NCBI RefSeq assembly: GCF_954871325.1
Contig: NC_088775.1
Span: 41,951,561 to 42,015,560, forward strand
DNA from: Gordionus sp. m RMFG-2023
Lineage: Eukaryota > Nematomorpha > Gordioida > Chordodea > Parachordodidae
DNA length: 64,000 nucleotides
Reading direction: 5' to 3'
Positions 56,462 to 64,000 of the stretch are shown in pieces (the stretch's first letter is position 1; each line of letters opens with the position of its first letter). The notes under the pieces were generated by a model, which saw only the letters and a program-made list of their open reading frames with translations, made no database searches and was not told where the DNA came from. Both the position numbers and the translations under genes were made by a program.

Positions 56462-57649
56462 AAAAGCTTAATTCCAACTGATTCTGGATTGCTACTTTCT
56501 TTCAAGCACCGTTAATTTCCCGTTAAAAGTTTGTTCAAAAAAGGAAAAGGTTCTATCAAAAGTATAAGATCCAATAAAAAGGAGAAAATTCCAATTCAAG
56601 AAAGGAAAATTAAATATTTAAAAACAAATTATATTCTCTACTATCCTACATTAGAGAAAGCTTACCAAAATGGTTCTCCAAACAATATTATCTTAATTCA
56701 CATATATACTTATTATATAGTAAATTTTTGTATAATTTTTATTTCTCATGGTTCCTTCTCAATAAAATTAGCCTATGAAAATATACTCATTTATATTATG
56801 GCAATACATAAATTAATAAAAAAAATTTAATATCCATTCTTAACCACATACCCATACCAATATTATATTTTTATTTAAACTCTGATATCTCCTGATTTGT
56901 GATCCTTCGCCATTTGTCATTCATGGGAATTTCTGATTTCTTGCCATTTGTAATTCCCAGCACTTCCTCTAGTCTAAGGCCAGGCTATGATAAATCAATT
57001 AGAAATTTAACCATCTCCGGGCTTGGAAAAAATTTTTCAAAATTATTATGGGTTTGGCTGGGCTTGGAAAATATTCCTCAAAATTAATATGGGCTTGGAC
57101 CTGGCTTGGAAATTTTTTTTAAAATTATTATGGGTTTTACCAGGTTTGAGAAATTTCAAAATTAAATATTTTTCAAAATTATTAAGTTCTTGGACGCTTA
57201 GAAATTTTTAATATATAATATGCAGACATTGGCTAAAAATATTTTTCCATGACCTGGGCTGGGCCTGATCAAAAAAAGGAACATGAGGATCTCTGATTAA
57301 TGCATTACGATTTTTTTAAAATTTTATTTTAGTTCTGAACTACAAAAATTATTATGGTCTTGACACGGTTTGGAGAAATATTTCAAAATTTTGTAGAATT
57401 GGACCTAGCTTGGGATTTTAAAATATGAAATATTAACCATATTTTAAAAATAATTTTGAATTGGGTTGAAAGCTAATTTAAATTTATTTTCAACCAATAA
57501 ATAGTATTCACTCTTAGTGTTAATGGGTTGTACTTGACCTGAAGGGGGGAGGTAAAAAGTATAAAAATTATGGTTTTTAAATAAAAGGTAACATCTTTCA
57601 TAAAATAACGAAAAAAATTCTCATTCCCCGTAATTTTTGACTGTTTCAT
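56462..57649. other. AT-rich DNA with gggcttgg repeats
   Basis: The frame 56531-56830 has no family signal. At 57010-57440 the words ttattatgggcttggacctgg and aaatttttcaaaattat alternate about every 50-60 bp. The segment ending gggcctgatc...gaggatctctg resembles a decayed CAGAGACC-type end. Confidence 0.45.
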
Positions 57650-58215
57650 GTCAATTCAGCGAAACATTTAGCGCGAAACACTTTATCGCGAATGTCGTTT
57701 ATCGCGAATGGATTTTATAGCGCAACTTTTATCGCTAATCCATAATAGCGAATACTATTCTGCGAATGCAATATCGTGAAAAAATATCGCGAATTTTTTA
57801 TCGCGAAACTTTTAAAGCAAATACATTACCGCGAAACCTTATTCGCGAATCAATAATCACGAAAATTTTGTAGCGAAGTTATTATCGCAAAACCCAAATC
57901 GCGAAAACAATATAGCGACAATTATTTCACGAATCAATAATCGCGAAAATTTTATAGCGAAGTTTTATCGCAAAACCCAAATCGCGACGACAATATAGCG
58001 ACAATTATTTCGGGAAAATTTTAGCGAAGTTATTATCGCAAAACCCAAATCGCGATGACAATATAGCGACAATTATTTCGCGAATCAATAATCGGAAAAT
58101 TTTATAGCGAAGTTATTATCGCGAAACCCAAATCGCAAAGACAATATAGCGACAATTATTTCGCGGAACATATATCGCGAAGATATTATAGCGAATTTAA
58201 TATCGCGATAATTGC
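57650..58215. repeat. Satellite-like array of TCGCGA(A) motifs
   Basis: The octamer atcgcgaa and variants (tagcgaa, atcgcaaa) recur every 10-20 bp throughout. From about 57840 a higher-order unit of about 84 bp appears (aatcgcgaaaattttatagc, then gaagttattatcgcaaaacc, then caaatcgcgaNgacaatata, then gcgacaattatttcgcgaat), repeated about four times with one shortened copy. The motif is palindromic (TCGCGA) and CpG-rich in a very AT-rich background. Confidence 0.9.
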
Positions 58216-58775
58216 TAATAATGACTAATTTATTTTGAAACATTTTTTTATAATTATATTATTTGAATAATATTTTTTAAAAAAAATAGGTGGAAGATTG
58301 ATTCAATCATAGTTTGTAATTTTCTTTTAACCTTAATAAATTTATATAATGATTATTAAACTTAGATCTGGTTTATGAAATTTGTTATGATCCTATCCTT
58401 TTCTTCGAAGTTCTTATTTTATAACAATCGCGCACAAGGAACTCAGCTTTATCAATATATTAATCATTGAGTTTATTAGGTAAATCTTGATATTTATTGG
58501 CGAAACTGATATCTGGGTAGCATTCATATTTATTGTCTGATGACTTAATATTTATAAATTTATCAATCAGTTTTGGTCAAGGTTGGCAAGTCAGTCAATT
58601 GACCAGTCAAATTACTAATTTTGACGGGTCAATTGAACGGGGGAATATTTGACCTGGTCAAATGTGGTCAATTATTCTAAAAGATCTGAAGATAAAAATA
58701 TGTTTGGAAAAAACGATATATAAATATATGTGATCACAATGCTGCTATTTATTGAGTTCCTAATATTAAGGGGGG
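58216..58775. other. AT-rich DNA with ggtcaa words
   Basis: At 58565-58680 the words ttgaccagtcaaatt, gacgggtcaattg and gacctggtcaaatgtggtcaa form a dense imperfect palindromic cluster, possibly a decayed MITE. No gene. Confidence 0.4.
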
Positions 58776-59316
58776 CATTTTACTCCTAGTGAATTTAATG
58801 AAGTATGTAATATAATAAAAGGATTAGGCATACAAGGTGGTGATCAAAATATTTCAAGTTATATGATAAATTTCAGAAATAAAAGCGGCATGTTTAATAG
58901 AAAATCATGGGGAAAACAGTAACTTCCATACGAAGTAATCAGATTCCAATCTCAAACAGTGGAATTAGCTTTGACCACCATGGCCATTAAGAGAAGTGGC
59001 ATTTTACTAACAATTCCTAGATCTACTTCTTCTTAATAAAGAAATTGGTCGATTTGTATCAATAATCTTACTAAAACAGAAATCGATTGAAGATTTAGAC
59101 AACAAGAAAATTGATAGGAATCTAAATCATATATTAAGACGTAGCCTTAAGCATGAAGTTTCTAAAATTTTGGTAAATACTAATTCTGAAGCTTTAAGCC
59201 AATATGTAATTCTTCGTATTACAAGAAATATCGGACAAGGACAACAAATGAAAGCGAATAACATGTTTTTTGAATGCTATTATCCACCTAGGTTCTTTGA
59301 TCTACCTAATTTATAG
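58776..59316 (+). pseudogene. Unrecognised coding relic
   Basis: Two plus-strand segments have coding-like composition. The first, about 58776-59036, includes HFTPSEFNEVCNIIKGLGIQ, MINFRNKSGMFNRKSWGKQ and a stop. The second, about 59039-59316, has 92 open codons including LNHILRRSLKHEVSKILVN, YVILRITRNIGQGQQMKANN and MFFECYYPPRFFDLPNL, ending in TAG. They lie in different frames. I do not recognise the family. The MULE relic begins 550 bp downstream, but a link is not shown. Confidence 0.45.
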
Positions 59317-59866
59317 GAAGATTGGGGGAAGGGGGGGGGGGGTTGTAAAAGCTTACTCTGAAATAAATCTTGATAGAATAATAAATTAAAGTTGATTAAA
59401 TTTTTCTTATTTAATTTATAGTAACTTTGCTTCAAGTCTGAGTCTGGTTGGAGGAGGGTAAAATATTTATAAAATAATATATCGGAGTCTCAAATGAAAG
59501 CTAATAAAGGGATGGGTTACATTGTTACTCGTCACACTTTTTAATATAGGAGAGAGAGTCGGGGGGGGGGGGCGTGATAAAAATTTTAGTATAATATCTC
59601 GGCATGAATTTCAATTAATTTAAATATAATATTTTGATATGGGTTCTTATTGAAGTTTAAATAATTTAAAAATATAACAAAAAAAATAGCTTTGCTAAAA
59701 ATTAACAAATAATTAATGACATATTTGATAAATTATAACTATTAAAAAAAAGTATTGCCGAAATTAAAAAAAACAAAATTTTCTCGTCTGCCTAGTGCCA
59801 TTCCCTATTATATATTATAAATATTTTCGCCATTCTTTCCTTTTTATTTTCAGAGTCTTATAAATT
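59317..59866. other. G-run repeats related to the array at 33120-35035
   Basis: The segments atatcggagtctcaaatgaaagctaat and gtctgagtctggttggagg, with G runs at 59325 and 59560, resemble the type A/B units of the inverted array at 33120-35035, at lower identity. Confidence 0.4.
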
Positions 59867-61453
59867 ATGTTATCAAGCAAAAATAAGGAGATCTTAACCT
59901 TTAAAAATAATTTGTTCCGACTGGATAAAGTTGTCTCAGATACAAACTATTACAGATGCCTTAACCAAGATATATTTAAATGTCCCGTACGACTTACAAA
60001 AATGGTAAGATAGAAGATAATAAAGAAATACACAATCATCCAGAAAATCCAATCGAAATGGAAACCAAGAAAATAATCAATTCAATTAAGAATGAAGCTT
60101 TGAATAATACTATGGAAACTCCAAACTTTATTGTGGCGACGTATCTCAATTAAGTGATTCCATATGGCACTACCATCACCGAATTTTATGAAACGTATAA
60201 TTCACCGAACGTGGAGTTCAAAGAGTTTTGCACCTCCGAATCCTAGCAGGCTTATCGAGCTGGTAATTCCGCAAGAATATTCAATTACAGATAAGTATGA
60301 GGATTTCATACTTCATGATGATGGTTCGGTAAGATTTTCTATGAATTTTTTGAAAAAGTATAACTTAATCCTTCATTTTTATTACGATAAGCTGCTCGAT
60401 AAGAAACACTTTATTAATTGCTTAACTTTATTAATTGCTTATATTTATCATGTGTATACTAGGTTCCCAACCGTGTTATCATATTTAGAACAGGAAAAAA
60501 TTTGGACTTCTTAGCTTCATGTGAACATTGGTTTTCTGATGGTACATTTAAATCGTCGTTACCTTTATTTACGCAAATTTATACAATTCATGGGATTAAA
60601 AATAATAATGTTTTACCACTCATATATATTGTGACCAATAAAAAGGATTATGAAACATATAAAAAAAAATTTACTATTATAGGTGACAACTTAATATCAA
60701 CTCCAAAAAAAATTCTGACGGATTTCGAAATGGCCAGTGTAAAAGCTTTCAGTGAAGTGTTTCCCAGTTCACAACACAAATGTTATTTCCATTTTGGCCA
60801 ATCCTTTTGGCGAAACATTCAAAAATATCCAGAAATATCGCAGAAATATAAAACAGATGTGGAATTTAATATACAACTTAGAATGATGGTTTGGCATTTG
60901 TGCCACCATTAAATGTAATTGAAACATTTGAATTACTAATAAACTCGAATTTTATTATAACAATCAATTGTTATTCCAATCTCTAATTAAAACTTTTGAA
61001 AAAGCTTACATTGGTAAAACATTTGGAAGGGCAGACTACCTGCTTTGTTTAATATTAAACTATGGAACTGTTACCAATCAACTCTGAACGGGGAAGAGAA
61101 AACCAACAATGCCGTTGAAAGGTGGCATAGATGCTTCAGTTCCCTCCTAACAAGTCACCATCCAAACATGTGGAAATTTATATCAAGTCATCTATATATC
61201 TCCATCATTATTCTAAAATGATTTAAAAAGTATAAAGATTTACTAATAAACTTTATAATTTATATTCTAGGCTTAAAAAACTACAGGGGTTGACAGAGTT
61301 AAAAATTTCTCAATATAATTCTGGTAAAACATAATCTACCCCGAGAAAAAAATATCGACATCTACATGCGAGAATAGTAACAATTGTTTCTGATTTAGAA
61401 AATTGATTAGATTATCTTAAAGGAATCGCTATTAATATAATATTGCATGTTTA
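59867..61453 (+). pseudogene. MULE-type transposase relic with FLYWCH finger
   Basis: From an ATG at 59867 comes a FLYWCH finger: FKNNLFRLDKVVSDTNYYRC, FKCPVRL and, after a one-base frame change near 59995, NKEIHNHPENP (C-C-H-H). The next segment, 60164-60330, has NPSRLIELVIPQEYSIT. The MULE core follows from about 60502: DFLASCEHWFSDGTFKSSLP, LFTQIYTIHG, KKILTDFEMASVKAFSEVFP, KCYFHFGQSFWRNIQ. Then in another frame come AFVPPLNVIETFELLINSNF, and NNAVERWHRCFSSLLTSHHP near 61110. A C-terminal YRHLHARIVTIVSDLEN lies near 61370. Stops, frame changes and an out-of-place stretch at 60340-60500 make it inactive. Terminal repeats were not found. Confidence 0.85.
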
Positions 61454-64000
61454 ATTTTTTTATATTCTTATCTACAATAATAAAAATTTGTTTGTTTTTA
61501 TATAATAGTCTCAATTTTTTTATATTTGCATTATTTTTTTGTGACAAAAAAATATAGGAAGGTCTACTTTGGTATAAAATTTAGCTAACTACATTTACAC
61601 TACACTCATTCATTAAAATATAGATTTTATGTGGGTATTTACAAATTCTTTTATATGTGACGCAGTCTTTCTCTACCACATCAATCCCACGATTAATATT
61701 TCAAAAATAACTACCTTTCGTCATGTATTATAAAATTGTATTTTAAAATTCATATTCCTAGCCCTTGAGTCATATAGCTATTTTCCCTTAAAAATATGAT
61801 CACTTTTGATGAGCAACATTATTAGTATAATATATAAAATAATTCTCAAGGATTACACTATTAAATAATAAGGGCAAAGTTTAAAACGAGGAAATTACAT
61901 TCTCCTTTTATTAAAGCATGTAAAATTTTTTATCTTGGGGTTTTTTGTCCGATGTCTTTTTTTTCCCTTGGTTATTTTTAACCAGTCTTTGTCCAAATCA
62001 GTGATTCTTTTAAAATTTTACACTTCAGTTATATATTTAACAAATAAACTATGGTTTAGACGATATGATATGGCTGTGCTCTTCTTTTTCGTTCACATAT
62101 TCAATAAATAAAAAAATCATTTTTTTGAGAACTTTTTATAATGAAATTTATTTTGTAAGGATATTTATTCTATATGCAAATTGGATATCAAAAAATATGG
62201 CCTAAAGGGATCTATTAAAAAAAGATAATACTTTGCTATACCATTTCCTATTTTAACTTTTATAAGAAAAGGACTGTGGAGAATATAATGTATTCACTTT
62301 AACAGGGGCTTGTATACCCTCAACCCTCTCAAAACTTTTAACCTCCTACTAAATATAAATAATTAAAAAAAGAAAATACCATTCATTTCTCTCCAATTTT
62401 ATTCAAATAATGATAATTATTTCATAACTAACCTACCCCCTCTAATTTCAATGACGCTCCAAGTAAAAGCCCCTGCACTCCAATGAGTTCGCAGCTCAAG
62501 CTACGATATTGATCTTGCTATAAAAATTTGGGAAAAAATTGGTTGAATTAATTTTGTTATATTATAGTTCTAAAATTCCTTAAGGTTCATAATTATTTAA
62601 ATTTGGTTAACCTTTTTTAATATATTATATTCTCATTTGATTTGAAAACAATGTAATTTAGCTTGGGTGGCTTCATGATCATGAATAATAAAAATAAAAC
62701 TAAAATTACATTACAATTCATCATTTTTTTTGGTTATATTTTTTTTAAAATTTTTTTTATTTTTTTTATACTACTTAAATATTAAATTTCTCTCCCGCGA
62801 AGAATAGCATTAAAAATTAAAAAATCTAGCTGAATAATGATAAATCTAAATTTTTTTATAAAAAATAGATTAAGAAATTTACGTAAGAAATGTATATGAG
62901 ATGTCTTATCTTTCACTTATTACAAAGAATTTATAGGCATTTTGAGTTATTTTCTCTAAAACAACCACCAATAATTTTAAAATCATTCTTCGAATACTAA
63001 TTAATTAGCATAAGCTTATCTAGGCTTTCTTTTAATTGTATGCGGTTTTAGATGAAATAATTAAAATGCTAATGTAATTATAACAATTTATTGTTAATTA
63101 TGGAGAATATGGTAAGAATAACCATTATCAGCTTGGATTTTACAGTTTGTAAAATCTTTTTTAAATAAGTGTTCTGACCAGTGGCGTAGACAAGGGGGAA
63201 GGGCTAAACCTCCCTCACTGGGAAATATGATTAATAATTTTCTTTTAAATTGATAAAACTCCTTCCATATTCTAAATAAAATTATCTCAGAAAATTCTTA
63301 TTTAAAAAGAATAAAAAACCTTACAAATATAGGAATAAACAATACCATAATTTTATTTTATAATCCATTTTCACAATTTTTTTTTACAAATTATAATTAT
63401 AAAACGGAACGCTTCTCGTTTAAACAATAGCTCAACCTATTCGCTTGATGAAAAATATTAGCCATCCTAATTGTTTTAAATAATACCATAACCAATCCAT
63501 CTCATTTTGATATAACATTTTTCAAAGTTGCCGCAAGTTATATCATCTGTCGGAAAAGTTTCCAAGCTTAATTTTCTTTTGGCTAAAATATCGAGTTAGC
63601 CTTTTATTTTTAAATCCTCATATTTTGAAATAGGAAAAATGTTGATTTTATAAATTATGTTAGTAATATTTTTTTTAGGTATTTCATTTTTTTTATTATA
63701 ATTGCTTTCTTTAGAATTTTTGTTCAATCTTAAATTTGATTCAAATCTTCGAAATTCTAATAACTTTTTGGTTCATACTTAAAGGTGTGCTATTGTCTAT
63801 TTCGCTTATTAAATCTAGTTTTTGTTTATTGATTGGAAAAACTGATTGATGGAATAGTAAGTACTAATCTGGCATTTCATAAGGTATGAGCTCACCTAAA
63901 AATATTTGTTTGTTTTCAATTTTATCTTATTTTGTCAGTAATGCGTTTTTCTATAAACTATCTACCAAACGAATTGAAGAATCAATGTAATAAATCAATT
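61454..64000. other. AT-rich DNA, no gene recognised
   Basis: There is no ORF with family signal. At 63180-63215 cagtggcgtagacaaggggg resembles a hAT terminal repeat of the CAGTGGCG type, without a partner in the window. A trace of tttgtccgatg words occurs near 61945. Confidence 0.45.

Noticed and set aside
56077-56471. Three overlapping frames rich in F, P, S and L
   Set aside because: They result from the polypyrimidine tract.
57650-58215. CRISPR-like regular repeats
   Set aside because: There are no unique spacers of constant length and the context is an animal genome. It is a satellite-type array.
1-64000. tRNA, rRNA or bacterial-contaminant genes
   Set aside because: I found no cloverleaf-like GGTTCGAATCC context beyond the repeated cggttcgg hAT words, no rRNA signatures and no ribosome-binding-site-led operons.

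Overview
This is animal nuclear DNA that is extremely AT-rich and packed with transposable elements. The animal assignment rests on one split host gene, an acid ceramidase (ASAH1/NAAA family) with canonical GT-AG introns. It is supported by a transposon load typical of large, AT-rich invertebrate genomes: hAT, piggyBac, MULE, a LINE endonuclease and Ty3/gypsy-type LTR elements. I cannot place the phylum. I saw no bacterial operon, rRNA, tRNA or CRISPR array.

Layout. Positions 1-13332 hold the 3' part of the acid ceramidase gene on the plus strand. Six exons (3064-3208, 10292-10349, 11208-11374, 12383-12571, 13087-13143, 13243-13332) join in phase into 234 uninterrupted codons. The introns carry a long inverted-repeat element, a DUF4371-type hAT relic, a BED-type hAT relic with a perfect 8-bp target duplication, and two short MITEs. 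At 13957-15868 a hAT is inserted in a small MITE. At 17324-21993 there is a cluster of LTRs of one retroelement family in both orientations, interrupted by a hAT (17422-18666) and by a GC-rich MITE (19207-20102) that carries a second MITE. At 22010-23180 there is a piggyBac relic.

Positions 23420-40827 form one nested structure. A hAT element (8-bp duplication attatacc at both ends) has been split by a Ty3/gypsy-like LTR element (23940-38332, 5-bp duplication atatc, nearly identical LTRs). That element in turn carries an insertion of about 8.8 kb between protease and reverse transcriptase. The insertion is bounded by inverted subterminal repeat arrays and contains tandem repeats, MITEs and a large inverted array, but no transposase I can recognise.

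At 41345-49155 a LINE endonuclease relic abuts a second, heavily decayed gypsy-like element whose 5' LTR contains a hAT. At 49988-55107 a minus-strand LTR element keeps gag and protease but shows no reverse transcriptase or integrase. It contains a DUF4371-type hAT, which contains a copy of the GC-rich MITE. The right end (55108-64000) holds a polypyrimidine tract, a TCGCGA-motif satellite array, an unrecognised coding relic and a FLYWCH/MULE transposase relic.

The acid ceramidase is the only gene that looks functional. Everything else recognisable is mobile DNA. The retroelements are treated as fossils, described only by boundaries, parts and relative age.
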